Program-made: the position numbers and the translations under genes | Shown: positions 22,066-32,079 of the stretch, piece after piece | Numbering within the stretch: the first letter of the stretch is position 1 | Layout: each line of letters opens with the position of its first letter | Notes under the pieces: model-generated | Databases searched by the model: none | Seen by the model: only the letters and a program-made list of their open reading frames with translations | Told to the model about the DNA's origin: nothing | Assembly: GCF_023155095.1 (NCBI RefSeq) | Contig: NZ_JAKNDA010000001.1 | Span: forward strand, 434,001-498,000 | DNA: 64,000 bases | Direction: 5' to 3' | From: Idiomarina aminovorans | Lineage (GTDB): Bacteria > Pseudomonadota > Gammaproteobacteria > Enterobacterales > Alteromonadaceae

Positions 22066-22263
22066 ATGCCAAAAATGAAATCGAACAAAGGCGCTTCTAA
22101 GCGCTTTAAAAAGACTGCTTCTGGTGGTTTTAAGTGCAAGCAATCTCACTTGCGTCACATTCTGACAAAGAAGAGCCCTAAGCGTAAGCGTCAGCTTCGC
22201 GCAAAGAACATGGTCCATGAGGCCGACGTTCGATTAGTCGCTCGCATGTTACCGTACGCATAA
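22066..22263 (+). CDS. rpmI: 50S ribosomal protein bL35
   Basis: A 65-aa basic protein starting [20 protein letters not shown], the bL35 signature, and ending RMLPYA. The ATG at 22066 has CGGAG upstream; an upstream in-frame start does not fit the family. It lies 73 bp after infC and 13 bp before rplT. In E. coli this gene is repressed by L20 through a structure formed in the infC-rpmI mRNA; I did not resolve that structure here. Confidence 0.96.
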   Translation: MPKMKSNKGASKRFKKTASGGFKCKQSHLRHILTKKSPKRKRQLRAKNMVHEADVRLVARMLPYA

Positions 22264-22276
22264 AGGGAGATAGCAA

Positions 22277-22630
22277 ATGGCACGAGTAAAACGTGGTGTA
22301 ATCGCGAGAGCGCGTCACAAAAAAGTCCTGAAGCAGGCGAAAGGTTATTATGGTGCCCGTAGTCGCGTTTATCGCGTAGCGGTCCAGGCAGTCACTAAAG
22401 CGGGTCAATATGCTTACCGTGACCGTCGCAACAAGAAACGTCAATTCCGTCAGTTATGGATTGTTCGCATCAACGCTGCGGCTCGTCAAAACGGTTTGTC
22501 TTACAGCCGCTTTATTAATGGTCTGAAAAAAGCATCCATTGAAATCGATCGTAAAATCTTAGCCGATATCGCTGTTCACGATCAAAACGGCTTTGCCGCT
22601 TTGGTTGAGAAAGCAAAAGGCGCACTGTAA
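22277..22630 (+). CDS. rplT: 50S ribosomal protein bL20
   Basis: A 117-aa basic protein with the bL20 N-terminus [20 protein letters not shown] and the conserved [12 protein letters not shown] and [10 protein letters not shown]. It is an early 50S assembly protein and, in E. coli, the repressor of its own operon. AAGGGAG precedes the start. A strong terminator follows. Confidence 0.97.
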   Translation: MARVKRGVIARARHKKVLKQAKGYYGARSRVYRVAVQAVTKAGQYAYRDRRNKKRQFRQLWIVRINAAARQNGLSYSRFINGLKKASIEIDRKILADIAVHDQNGFAALVEKAKGAL

Positions 22631-22669
22631 TTATTCAAAACCGTTACCGGTTAGAATAAACAGATTTAG

Positions 22670-23734
<1,065 letters not shown>

Positions 23735-23747
23735 CGGGCAGTAAGTA

Positions 23748-26135
23748 ATGAAATTCAGTGAACAATGGTTAAGGGAATGGGTTAACCCCGATATCAGCAG
23801 TCATGAATTGAGCGAGCAGCTTAGCATGGCGGGTCTTGAAGTAGATTCTGTCGAGCCGGTTGCCGATGAATTCCATACTGTCGTCGTTGGTGAAGTGATT
23901 GAGTGTGGTCCTCATCCAGACGCCGATAAACTCCAGGTTACCAAAGTGAATATTGGTGACACTGAACCGGTTGATATTGTCTGTGGTGCACCTAACTGTC
24001 GCCAGGGTATCAAAGTAGCCGTTGCTAAAGTCGGTGCGGTGTTACCGGGTGACTTTAAAATCAAAAAAGCTAAGCTTCGCGGCCATCCCTCTCATGGCAT
24101 GTTGTGCTCATTTAAAGAGTTGGGTTTGATTGATGAGCACGAAGGTATTATCGAATTGCCGGCAGATGCGCCGGTCGGTGAAGATTACCGTAAATACTTG
24201 CAGCTTGACGATAATAGCATCGATATTGATTTAACACCGAACCGCGGTGATTGCCTGAGTATACGTGGCATTGCCCGCGAAGTTGGTGTACTAAACCGTA
24301 TGGATGTTACCGCCCCGGTAATTGGTGAAGTAGCGGCTGGTATTGAAGATACGTTAAATATTACCTTGTCTGCTGCTGAGCAATGCCCGCGTTATTTAGG
24401 CCGGGTTATTAAAAATGTCGACTTAACTCGCCCAACGCCAGTATGGATGACGGAGAAGCTTCGCCGCAGCGGTATTCGTAGTATTGACCCTGTGGTCGAT
24501 GTCACAAACTACGTGTTACTTGAACTGGGTCATCCGATGCATGCGTTTGATCTGGATTCGCTCGAAGGCAATATTAACGTTCGTGTGGCTGAACCCAAAG
24601 AAAAACTCACTTTGCTTGATGAACAGATTGTCGAATTGGACGAAGATACCTTGGTGATTGCCGACGAGAAAAAAGCGTTAGCCATGGCTGGCGTTTACGG
24701 TGGTAAAAGCAGCGGTGTTACGGAAAAAAGTCAGAATATTTTCCTTGAAAGCGCGTTTTTTGCACCAGATGCTATTTTAGGTAAGGCGCGGCGTTACGGT
24801 TTACATACCGATGCTTCGCATCGCTATGAGCGAGGCGTAGATCCTCAATTGCAGCGTATTGCTATGGAGCGAGCGACCGAGTTATTGTTGGCTATATGCG
24901 GTGGTGAAGCCGGACCAGTAACTGAAGCCGTCGCCGAAGAATTTTTGCCTAAGCGTGACGGTATTATATTGAGAGCCAGCAGATTAGGTAAAGTGCTTGG
25001 TGTTAGTATTGCCGAGGGCAGTGTCACTGAAATTTTGGAGCGTTTAGGCTTTGATGTTTCATTTGACGGCAAGCAATGGCAAGTCGGTGTTCCTTCATAC
25101 CGGTTTGATTTGAGCATTGAAGAAGACTTGATTGAGGAAGTGGCACGTATCTATGGCTACAATTCAATTCAGGCTGCGCCCCCAGCCGCGCAATTAGTTA
25201 TGACCGGGCGCAAAGAAAGCCAGCTCAGTGCGCATAAGCTTGTTGACGCGATGGTATGCCGTGGCTATCAGGAAGCAATAACCTATAGTTTTGTTGATCC
25301 AAAGCATCAGGCGTTGATGTTTGATGAAACGGCCGCGTTAACCTTACCTCACCCAATTTCGGTTGATATGTCTTCTATGCGCGTGAGTTTATGGCCTGGA
25401 TTAGTTGGTGCTGTAGCTCATAATCAAAAACGCCAGCAGGCTGTTTTAGCCTTCGTGGAAACAGGACTACGCTTTATACCTGATGATTCAGCAGAAAATG
25501 GTGTTCGACAGGAAGCGGTCATTAGCGGCATACGCTCCGGTAAAGCGCATTCAGAGCATTGGTCTGAAGGCGACCGAGGCATTGATTTTTACGATGTTAA
25601 AGGAGATGTCGAAGCATTATTAGCTCAAACCGGTAATGCCTCAGCATTTCGTTTTGTTGCATCGCAAAATCCGGCTCTGCATCCGGGGCAGTCTGCCGGT
25701 ATTTACTGTGGATCTGAAAAAGTTGGCGACATTGGCGCCTTGCATCCTAAATTCGATAAAGCGCTGGGTCTTAACCAACGCACTTTTGTTTTTGAGTTAT
25801 CGTTATCGGCAGTAACTCAGCGACCTCTGCCTCTGGCTAAGCCTGTTTCCCGATATCCATCCATTCGTCGAGACCTTGCGGTCGTTGTTGATAAGCAGCT
25901 TGCGGCGGGTGAGCTGATTGCTGCGATGGAAAATATTGGCGTAAAACAGTTAGTTGACCTAAACTTGTTTGATGTTTACGTGGGTGACGGCGTACCGGAA
26001 GGTAAACAAAGTCTGGCGTTGTCGGTAACTTTACAAGACAGTGACAAAACGCTGGAAGAAACCGATGTTACTGAGCTTATGACAAAATTTATTGAGACAT
26101 TAAAGAGTGAGTTTAATGCAACTTTGAGGGATTAA
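23748..26135 (+). CDS. pheT: Phenylalanyl-tRNA synthetase, beta subunit
   Basis: A 795-aa beta subunit. The N-terminus (MKFSEQWLREWVNP) leads into an OB-fold tRNA-binding region (HPDADKLQVTKVNIG to CGAPNCRQG), followed by the B3/B4 editing domain, B5 (RLGKVLGVSIAEG) and a C-terminal ferredoxin-like anticodon-binding domain (SRYPSIRRDLAVVVD). The length is as in E. coli. It ends 3 bp before ihfA. Confidence 0.96.
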   Translation: MKFSEQWLREWVNPDISSHELSEQLSMAGLEVDSVEPVADEFHTVVVGEVIECGPHPDADKLQVTKVNIGDTEPVDIVCGAPNCRQGIKVAVAKVGAVLPGDFKIKKAKLRGHPSHGMLCSFKELGLIDEHEGIIELPADAPVGEDYRKYLQLDDNSIDIDLTPNRGDCLSIRGIAREVGVLNRMDVTAPVIGEVAAGIEDTLNITLSAAEQCPRYLGRVIKNVDLTRPTPVWMTEKLRRSGIRSIDPVVDVTNYVLLELGHPMHAFDLDSLEGNINVRVAEPKEKLTLLDEQIVELDEDTLVIADEKKALAMAGVYGGKSSGVTEKSQNIFLESAFFAPDAILGKARRYGLHTDASHRYERGVDPQLQRIAMERATELLLAICGGEAGPVTEAVAEEFLPKRDGIILRASRLGKVLGVSIAEGSVTEILERLGFDVSFDGKQWQVGVPSYRFDLSIEEDLIEEVARIYGYNSIQAAPPAAQLVMTGRKESQLSAHKLVDAMVCRGYQEAITYSFVDPKHQALMFDETAALTLPHPISVDMSSMRVSLWPGLVGAVAHNQKRQQAVLAFVETGLRFIPDDSAENGVRQEAVISGIRSGKAHSEHWSEGDRGIDFYDVKGDVEALLAQTGNASAFRFVASQNPALHPGQSAGIYCGSEKVGDIGALHPKFDKALGLNQRTFVFELSLSAVTQRPLPLAKPVSRYPSIRRDLAVVVDKQLAAGELIAAMENIGVKQLVDLNLFDVYVGDGVPEGKQSLALSVTLQDSDKTLEETDVTELMTKFIETLKSEFNATLRD

Positions 26136-26138
26136 ACT

Positions 26139-26435
26139 ATGGCGCTGACCAAAGCAGAACTGGCAGAAGTGTTGTTCGACAAATACGGTATTAGTAAACA
26201 AGATGCCAAAGTGTTGGTTGAAGATTTTTTTGAAGAAATCAGAGTTGCTTTGGAAAAAGGTGAGCAAGTTAAGTTATCAGGCTTTGGTAACTTTGAGCTG
26301 CGAACCAAAAGTCAGCGTCCGGGACGTAATCCTAAAACGGGTGAAGAAATTCCAATCTCTGCACGCCGAGTGGCCACTTTTAAACCGGGTCAAAAATTTA
26401 AAAGCCGTGTAGAAAACGCAGAGCCTGAAGATTAA
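26139..26435 (+). CDS. ihfA: Integration host factor, alpha subunit
   Basis: A 98-aa DNA-bending protein that pairs with Ihf[14 protein letters not shown] opens the helical part; the beta-arm tip [12 protein letters not shown] with its intercalating Pro is present, then [17 protein letters not shown]. It is co-transcribed with pheST as in E. coli. It is relevant to the nearby prophage, because lambda-type integrases need IHF. Confidence 0.97.
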   Translation: MALTKAELAEVLFDKYGISKQDAKVLVEDFFEEIRVALEKGEQVKLSGFGNFELRTKSQRPGRNPKTGEEIPISARRVATFKPGQKFKSRVENAEPED

Positions 26436-26450
26436 CTTCAGGCTCTTTTT
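26421..26450 (+). terminator. Terminator of the pheST-ihfA operon
   Basis: GAGCCTGAAG-ATTAA-CTTCAGGCTC followed by TTTTTT. The stem starts inside the last ihfA codons. Confidence 0.88.
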
Positions 26451-26479
26451 TCATTGGCGGTAAGGTTAGCTGCTTTTCG

Positions 26480-27154
26480 TTAGCGAAAGAACAGGTGGCT
26501 AAAGGGGTTTAATAACCGACTGATGCCAGAAGTAAAATGCATTGGCGCATCTAAGGTTGCTAAAGTTAAGCAGTCTTCATTTTGCGTTTCCGGAGTGTGA
26601 GTTCTACTTGGATCCAACAAAATAAAGTCTCCATCGCGATACTCACTCTGTTCGTCGTTAAAAATACCATCAATGACCAGTGTCGCTTCCAGTCCTTTGT
26701 GCGTATGCTCAGAAACTTTTGCGCCAGGCGCCATATAAATGAGGTTAGTCTGGTTGCCGTTGTCCAGCGTTAAAGGTGCTCGCCAGAGCTTTCCGACTAG
26801 CTTTGACCATTCACCAATGCGGTGACTGTTGTGAGCCAGTGTACGTGGTAACGTGAAGCGACGACCTTCCAGAGACAATAATTCATTGGGTTGATGAACT
26901 TGTTTGTTGCACGCAGAAGAGGCAAAAATGGCTTCCAGCATTTGGTCACACTGAGATTTGCTCATGGTTGAGCTGGCAATGCTGACCAACGTGTCCAGAT
27001 TTTCCTCACACAGTTTTTGTTCGATGTCACATACTGTCTGACGACATGTTTTGCACATGTCGATATGCGTGCCGACAACTAGAGTCATTGCCGCACTGAG
27101 ATCGCCGGAGACATATTGATATAAAAGGCCTTCGCCCGGATGTGATTTAATCAT
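26480..27154 (-). CDS. chrR: ChrR-type zinc anti-sigma factor with cupin domain
   Basis: A 224-aa cytoplasmic anti-sigma factor that holds the ECF sigma until singlet oxygen or peroxide stress. The N-terminal zinc site is complete: His5, His30, Cys34, Cys37 (GTHIDMCKTC), matching the four ligands of Rhodobacter ChrR. The C-terminal cupin has His150, His152, Glu156 and His186 (SEHTHKGLEATL, SRTHTPE), the second metal site needed for the singlet-oxygen response. It overlaps the sigma gene by 8 bp. Confidence 0.92.
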   Translation of the reverse strand: MIKSHPGEGLLYQYVSGDLSAAMTLVVGTHIDMCKTCRQTVCDIEQKLCEENLDTLVSIASSTMSKSQCDQMLEAIFASSACNKQVHQPNELLSLEGRRFTLPRTLAHNSHRIGEWSKLVGKLWRAPLTLDNGNQTNLIYMAPGAKVSEHTHKGLEATLVIDGIFNDEQSEYRDGDFILLDPSRTHTPETQNEDCLTLATLDAPMHFTSGISRLLNPFSHLFFR

Positions 27155-27728
27155 TATCGACTATCAACTCTTTCAGTTTTTTTAATGCTAGACGAGTGCG
27201 AGATTTAATTGTCCCTAAAGGGACTCCCAAAGCATCTGATACTTCTTGCTGGGATTTTCCTTCAATGTAAATTTTTTCAATAACAACCCGCTGTGCATCG
27301 GGTAGTTTCGCATAGTAATGCGAAATCTCTTGCATCAGAACATCATGGTCTAACGCATAACCATCATCCAGGCTATCGTTTTGTTCTGACAGAATAGGCC
27401 AAAGCTCATCGGCACTAATGTCGTCTTTACGTTTTTTATTTTTACGAAGCAAATCAAAACGGATATTCCGCGCTATGGTGAATATCCAGGTAGAAGGCGA
27501 GCCTCGGTCGGGCTTAAACAAATGAGCTTTATGCCAGACATTAGTCATGGTTTCCTGGACCAAGTCCATAGCCGTTTGTTCATTACCGAATTGTCTTGTA
27601 GCGTAAGATTGCAGTTTGGGCGCAAAAAGCCTGAAAATTTCACTAAAGGCGGCACGACTTCTGTTTTCTGCTATCTCTGTCAACAGCGCTGCTGCTTTAT
27701 CAGCCGCATCTGTCTGGGTGGTAGTCAT
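27147..27728 (-). CDS. rpoE: ECF sigma factor, RpoE/ChrR-regulated type
   Basis: An extracytoplasmic-function sigma factor of about 193 aa. Region 2 includes DLVQETMTNVWHKA and GSPSTWIFTIARNIRFDLLRK; region 4 includes KLPDAQRVVIEKIYIEGKSQQEVSDALGVPLGTIKSRTRLALKKL. The ATG at 27728 follows CGGGGGTCT; an upstream ATG at 27767 lacks a ribosome site. The cognate anti-sigma gene overlaps its end. A promoter with the consensus of this sigma class lies upstream, so it is probably autoregulated. Confidence 0.92.
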   Translation of the reverse strand: MTTTQTDAADKAAALLTEIAENRSRAAFSEIFRLFAPKLQSYATRQFGNEQTAMDLVQETMTNVWHKAHLFKPDRGSPSTWIFTIARNIRFDLLRKNKKRKDDISADELWPILSEQNDSLDDGYALDHDVLMQEISHYYAKLPDAQRVVIEKIYIEGKSQQEVSDALGVPLGTIKSRTRLALKKLKELIVDND

Positions 27729-27800
27729 AGACCCCCGTTTCGATGTTCTTCCTGACACCATTTGCATAGTTAAACCTGATACTTTCGCACAAAGTACTAA

Positions 27801-27830
27801 CTATTACGGGGTGTCGCAAAAACTGGATCA
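27801..27830 (-). promoter_or_regulatory. Predicted RpoE(ChrR)-type promoter of rpoE-chrR
   Basis: On the minus strand TGATCC is followed, 18 bases later, by TAATAG. The Rhodobacter sigma-E consensus is TGATCC with a TAAGA-like -10 at the same spacing. It lies about 73-102 bp before the preferred rpoE start. This supports autoregulation. I did not find an equally good copy before the photolyase operon. Confidence 0.6.
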
Positions 27831-27855
27831 CCCAAGTGGCAGAATGTTTGTTCAA

Positions 27856-28434
27856 TCAACGGATTAAGTCTAACAGATATTCTTTCGCTTTAAGACAGTT
27901 TTCGCAACGAATAAGTTCTTGTTTGGTGTAAACATCCAGTGGCAAAATTTCAAGCCAGCGTGAACAAATCCAGTCGAGCTGTTCGTAACCTAGATCCGGA
28001 AGCAGTTCTGATAATTCAGGGTAAGTTTCATAAGCTTCCTGTAGCCGAATTTTCAATTTATTGGAAGCGACATCCAGTGGTAACTCAGGCCAGTTTTCTA
28101 AGTATTCTATTTTACCAAATCTTAATTTATCGTTTTCGGACCAGTGTTCGTCAATTCTGACCCTATTTTTACCCTCCACAGTTATGCCTAACAAACCATC
28201 ATCTCTGGGTTCAAAGTCAATGATTTTTACAGTGGTGGCGTAAGTAAGAAGGTAGTCGTCCGAGGTAGCGGCGTACTCGTTATTAAACATAGCAACAACA
28301 AACTCGCTGTCGTTTTTCAGGCAATCTTTTACTAACCGAGTATAGCGAAGTTCGAATACTTTTAACTTCATGCGACCGCCCGGCATTATATGTGCGGTGA
28401 GCGGAAATAGCGGTAACTGCTGATACTGCTGCAT
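27856..28434 (-). CDS. LON substrate-binding domain protein
   Basis: A 192-aa protein that is only the N-terminal (LAN/PUA-like) domain of Lon protease: LPLFPLTAHIMPGGRMKLKVFELRYTRLVKDCL at the start, without AAA+ or protease parts. Such stand-alone proteins are common and have no proven function. Near the C-terminus are two cysteines (ICSRW, RCENC). It is upstream of rpoE on the same strand, but the sigma promoter lies between them. Confidence 0.85.
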   Translation of the reverse strand: MQQYQQLPLFPLTAHIMPGGRMKLKVFELRYTRLVKDCLKNDSEFVVAMFNNEYAATSDDYLLTYATTVKIIDFEPRDDGLLGITVEGKNRVRIDEHWSENDKLRFGKIEYLENWPELPLDVASNKLKIRLQEAYETYPELSELLPDLGYEQLDWICSRWLEILPLDVYTKQELIRCENCLKAKEYLLDLIR

Positions 28435-28581
28435 ACAACCTCATTTGGTCAGTAATGTGTAACGTTTCAAAATATTACGTTAGCGTGGGTCGTGTTGGAT
28501 CTTTTTATTGCGCCAAATGACAAACTATTTTTAACGATATGCAGTACATTACTATCAAAGAATTTTTATAAGGGAAAAACG

Positions 28582-29514
28582 GTGAAGCTTAAAGTTGGTA
28601 TCAGCTCCTGTTTAATGGGCGATGAAGTCAGGTTTGATGGCGGACACAAGAAATCTTCCTTTTGTGTCGATGAATTGAGTCGGCATATTCAGTTTGTTCG
28701 CTTTTGTCCTGAAGTTGGTATTGGCATGCCGGTGCCAAGGCCAACGATAAGGCTGGAGCAACACAAAGATGTTGAAGCTGTCGTGCCTAAGACGGGACAA
28801 AATGTAACGTCGGAACTGGCGGCGTTTGCCGACAAAATTCAGGTGAAAGTTGATGAGCTGAGTGGTTATATTCTTTGTGCTAAGTCGCCAAGCTGCGGTA
28901 TGGAACGGGTTAAACTATACGATCCAGAAACAGGACATGCGCAAAAGGCGGGGATGGGAGTTTTTACTGCGCGTCTGAAACAGAGCAATCCGGCCTTACC
29001 TCTGGAAGAGGATGGGCGACTCAATGACCCTCATTTGCGCGAAAACTTTGTTATGCGGGTGTACGTTTTCAGCCAGTGGAAAGAAATGATGCAAAAACCG
29101 ACGAAACATCAACTTTTGCAGTTTCACCAACGCTGTAAATTACTTCTGTTAGCACACAACCAACAGCGCTACCGTGAGTTGGGTAAACGTGTCGGTGAAA
29201 AAGACGTTATAGACCAAGCTTTTGCAGAACACTATATCACTGACGTTATGGATGCTTTATCTAAACCCGCTTCGCGGAAGAACCATACTAATGTGCTGCA
29301 ACACATACAGGGTTATTTCAAAGCTGACCTTGATCATGAAAGGCGTGAAGAACTGAGCCAAATTATTCTTCAGTATCATGATGGCATCTTACCCTTGATG
29401 TCGCCTTTAACTTTGATCCGGCATTACCTGCGTGAATTTCCCAAAGATTACTTGGCCGGTCAGTGGTATCTGACACCTTACCCTGATGATTTAAAACTAC
29501 GTTATGGACTTTAA
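28582..29514 (+). CDS. DUF523/DUF1722 protein (YbgA family)
   Basis: A 310-aa fusion. The N-terminal DUF523 part (KVGISSCLMGDEVRFDGGHK, CPEVGIGMPVPRPTIRL, CAKSPSCGMERV) has conserved cysteines, and the C-terminal DUF1722/YbgA part contains LLLAHNQQRYRELGKRVG and YLREFPKDYLAGQWYL. The start is GTG 28582 behind AAGGGA; the longer frame has no ribosome site. It is 3 bp before the photolyase gene, a linkage (ybgA-phr) also found in E. coli, so co-expression is likely. Function unknown. Confidence 0.85.
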   Translation: MKLKVGISSCLMGDEVRFDGGHKKSSFCVDELSRHIQFVRFCPEVGIGMPVPRPTIRLEQHKDVEAVVPKTGQNVTSELAAFADKIQVKVDELSGYILCAKSPSCGMERVKLYDPETGHAQKAGMGVFTARLKQSNPALPLEEDGRLNDPHLRENFVMRVYVFSQWKEMMQKPTKHQLLQFHQRCKLLLLAHNQQRYRELGKRVGEKDVIDQAFAEHYITDVMDALSKPASRKNHTNVLQHIQGYFKADLDHERREELSQIILQYHDGILPLMSPLTLIRHYLREFPKDYLAGQWYLTPYPDDLKLRYGL

Positions 29515-29517
29515 ACA

Positions 29518-30924
29518 ATGCGACAAGCGATTTGGTTTCGTAGCGACTTACGAACATTAGATAACCCGGCTTTGTTCAGTGCCAGTAATACTGAGCAGCC
29601 CCCAGTGGCAATTTTCTATGTCTGCCATGAAACTTGGTCAGAACACAACTGGGCCCCAATAAAGGTCGATTTTCTTTGGCGTAATTTGGAAGCTTTACAG
29701 CAGAGCTTATCTGAAAAAGGGATTCAGCTGGAAGTGCAGCTGGTGCCAAAATTTAGTCAGGTGCCCGGGGCATTACGAGAGTTTTGTCGGCGGAATAATA
29801 TTGAACAGGTTCATATTAATGCGGAGTATACGTTAGATGAAAAACGCCGAGATGCTGCGGTTGATGCAGTACTCAGTCAAGATAACATTGAACTGGTTAC
29901 GCACCATGGTAATTTGCTGGTTGCGCCAGGACAGGTCAGAACACAGCAGGGTGACTATTATAAAAAGTTTACGCCGTTTAACCGACGTTGGCGTCAGGTA
30001 GTCAATGAAATGAATGATAGTGAACCTGTTCAGGTAGGTCCGTTTTCACCGACATCCGCCAGCGAGCTTCCCGGTTGTCCCGTGGCGAGAAAAGACTCAT
30101 CTCACTGGCCAGCTGGCGAGCAGGAAGCTTTGGGCAAGCTGGGACAGTTTATCGGGCACTGTGTTGAAGACTACCAGCAAGCTCGGGATGTGCCGGCGGA
30201 AAGTGGCACATCACAACTGTCTGCTTACCTGGCTCTTGGTGTTATAGGTCCCCAGACAGCAGCACGCGCGCTGCACGAATTTTCACCTGAATTTCCATTT
30301 GGTCTGCCTTGCGGGGCGGATACCTGGCTTACAGAGTTGGCCTGGCGAGAGTTTTATCAGCACCTTATGTATTTTGTGCCACGCTTATCAAAAGGTGAGA
30401 GCTTTCAGACTGAAACAGACAATATTCGTTGGTTAGACAATGAAGAAGGGTTTCAGCGTTGGTGCGAAGGTCGTACTGGTTATCCTATTGTTGACGCCGG
30501 AATGCGTCAATTGACATCAACCGGCTGGATGCACAACCGTTTACGGATGATTACAGCTAACTTTCTGGTAAAAGATCTATTAGTTGACTGGCGAAAAGGT
30601 GAAGCCTTTTTTATGCAGCATTTAATTGACGGGAGTTTTCCGGCAAATAATGGTGGCTGGCAGTGGAGCGCTTCGGTAGGAACAGACGCCGTTCCTTATT
30701 TTCGTGTTTTTAACCCGGTTAGACAAAGTGAGAAATTTGATCCTGACGGAAACTACATTCGTAAATGGGTAAACGAGCTTGATGATGTTCCAACAAAGCA
30801 TATTCACTCGCCTCATAGTTGGCTTCAGCAACAACGCAGCAATAACTATTGCGAACCCGTGGTTGAGCATAAGTTTGCTCGAGAACGATTCTTAACAACG
30901 TTTAAGCAGGTGAAACATGGATAA
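29518..30924 (+). CDS. phrB: Deoxyribodipyrimidine photolyase
   Basis: Light-driven repair of cyclobutane pyrimidine dimers with FAD and an antenna cofactor. The 468-aa protein has the N-terminal antenna domain (IWFRSDLRTLDNPAL) and the FAD domain with TSQLSAYLALGVIGP, WREFYQHLMY, GYPIVDAGMRQLTSTGWMHNRLRM and NNGGWQWSASVGTDAVPYFRVFNP. The Trp residues of the electron-transfer chain are in this last block. It sits in the ChrR-type regulon, as in other bacteria that respond to light-generated singlet oxygen, and overlaps the next gene by 8 bp. Confidence 0.95.
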   Translation: MRQAIWFRSDLRTLDNPALFSASNTEQPPVAIFYVCHETWSEHNWAPIKVDFLWRNLEALQQSLSEKGIQLEVQLVPKFSQVPGALREFCRRNNIEQVHINAEYTLDEKRRDAAVDAVLSQDNIELVTHHGNLLVAPGQVRTQQGDYYKKFTPFNRRWRQVVNEMNDSEPVQVGPFSPTSASELPGCPVARKDSSHWPAGEQEALGKLGQFIGHCVEDYQQARDVPAESGTSQLSAYLALGVIGPQTAARALHEFSPEFPFGLPCGADTWLTELAWREFYQHLMYFVPRLSKGESFQTETDNIRWLDNEEGFQRWCEGRTGYPIVDAGMRQLTSTGWMHNRLRMITANFLVKDLLVDWRKGEAFFMQHLIDGSFPANNGGWQWSASVGTDAVPYFRVFNPVRQSEKFDPDGNYIRKWVNELDDVPTKHIHSPHSWLQQQRSNNYCEPVVEHKFARERFLTTFKQVKHG

Positions 30925-31351
30925 CAGTGAATTAGTCGAAAAACTAAAAGAATTCTACGACGAGCTTAAAACCGAAAATCTGGATGATTTGGACGAGCTG
31001 TACCATGACGAAATTTCATTTACTGATCCAATACAACATGTCGTTGGTCTGGAAGATTTTAGGAAGTACCTGAAGCATACCATGGAAAATGTTGACTACT
31101 GTCATTTTGCATTTGATGACGAATGTGTTGGTAAAGAGCAGGCATTCCTTGCCTGGCAGATGCGCTATGCGCACCCGAAACTTGCCAGTGGAATGGAAAT
31201 TATTTTGCCGGGAGTTTCTTATTTAACCTTTGAAAATGGCAAAATCAGAGAGCAACGCGACTATTATGATCTCGGCGCGATGCTTTATGAACATGTTCCT
31301 TTGGTTGGTTATGTAATTGATAAAATTAAACAGAGGTTGACCGACGAATGA
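30917..31351 (+). CDS. NTF2/SnoaL-like domain protein
   Basis: A 144-aa protein with the alpha-beta cone fold pattern of SnoaL-like proteins: helical start, LDELYHDEISFTDPIQHVVGLEDFRKYL, then strands ending FENGKIREQRDYYDL. Such proteins may be isomerases or binding scaffolds; catalytic residues cannot be assigned. It overlaps the photolyase gene by 8 bp and the SDR gene by 4 bp, so it is tightly bound into the stress operon. Confidence 0.75.
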   Translation: MDNSELVEKLKEFYDELKTENLDDLDELYHDEISFTDPIQHVVGLEDFRKYLKHTMENVDYCHFAFDDECVGKEQAFLAWQMRYAHPKLASGMEIILPGVSYLTFENGKIREQRDYYDLGAMLYEHVPLVGYVIDKIKQRLTDE

Positions 31352-32079
31352 AAGTCCTAATTACCGGTGCATCTTCAGGTATTGGTCGTCAGCTAGCGCT
31401 GGATTATGCGTCTGACGGTCATCAAGTTACTGTTTGCGGGCGTAACAACGACGCTCTGTCAGAAGTGAAAAGTCAGTATCCTGACAAAATAACCTGCAGT
31501 GCTTTTGACATTACCGACAAAAATTCAACGAAAGACGCAGTAACAAAAGTTGGAAATGTCGATATTGCGATATTATGCGCTGGTTTGTGCGAGTACCTTG
31601 ATGTGAAAGACTTTGACGCGGGTATGTTTGAGCGAGTTTTTAAAGTGAATGTATTTGGCACCATGAACTGCATTGAAGCTTTGTTGCCACAGTTTAATCA
31701 TTCAGCGCATTTGGTCATCGTTGATAGTCTGGCTCGACTTTTACCTTTCACCAAAGCCGAGGCCTATGGTGGCTCAAAAGCTGCAATGCATTACATTGCA
31801 AGAAGTCTGGAAGTTGATTTAAAACCTAAAGGCATCAAAGTTCAGACAGTATCGCCTGGCTTTGTGAAAACGCCCATGACAGATGCCAACGATTTTGAAA
31901 TGCCAATGCGTGTTGATGTTGAGTTTGCATCGCAAGCGATTATTAATGGTATTAAAAAGAATAAACGCGATATTGCGTTCCCCTGGTTGTTCAGTACACT
32001 TTTGAAACTGATGTCAATTTTGCCCGAAAGCATACAAGTTAAATTATCAGAACAAATGGCAAGGAAGCAGTCAAAATGA
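31348..32079 (+). CDS. Short-chain dehydrogenase/reductase
   Basis: A 243-aa SDR with the nucleotide site TGASSGIGRQLA (residue 6 on), the NAG-like site CAGLCE, catalytic Ser in VDSLARL and the YGGSK (YxxxK) pair. The substrate is unknown; the neighbours suggest a lipid or fatty-acyl group. It overlaps the genes on both sides by 4 bp, ATGA style. Confidence 0.88.
   Translation: MKVLITGASSGIGRQLALDYASDGHQVTVCGRNNDALSEVKSQYPDKITCSAFDITDKNSTKDAVTKVGNVDIAILCAGLCEYLDVKDFDAGMFERVFKVNVFGTMNCIEALLPQFNHSAHLVIVDSLARLLPFTKAEAYGGSKAAMHYIARSLEVDLKPKGIKVQTVSPGFVKTPMTDANDFEMPMRVDVEFASQAIINGIKKNKRDIAFPWLFSTLLKLMSILPESIQVKLSEQMARKQSK

Noticed and set aside
29413-29440. TGATCC upstream of phrB as a sigma-E promoter
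   Set aside because: No fitting -10 (TAA-like) at 18 bp; likely chance within the coding sequence.
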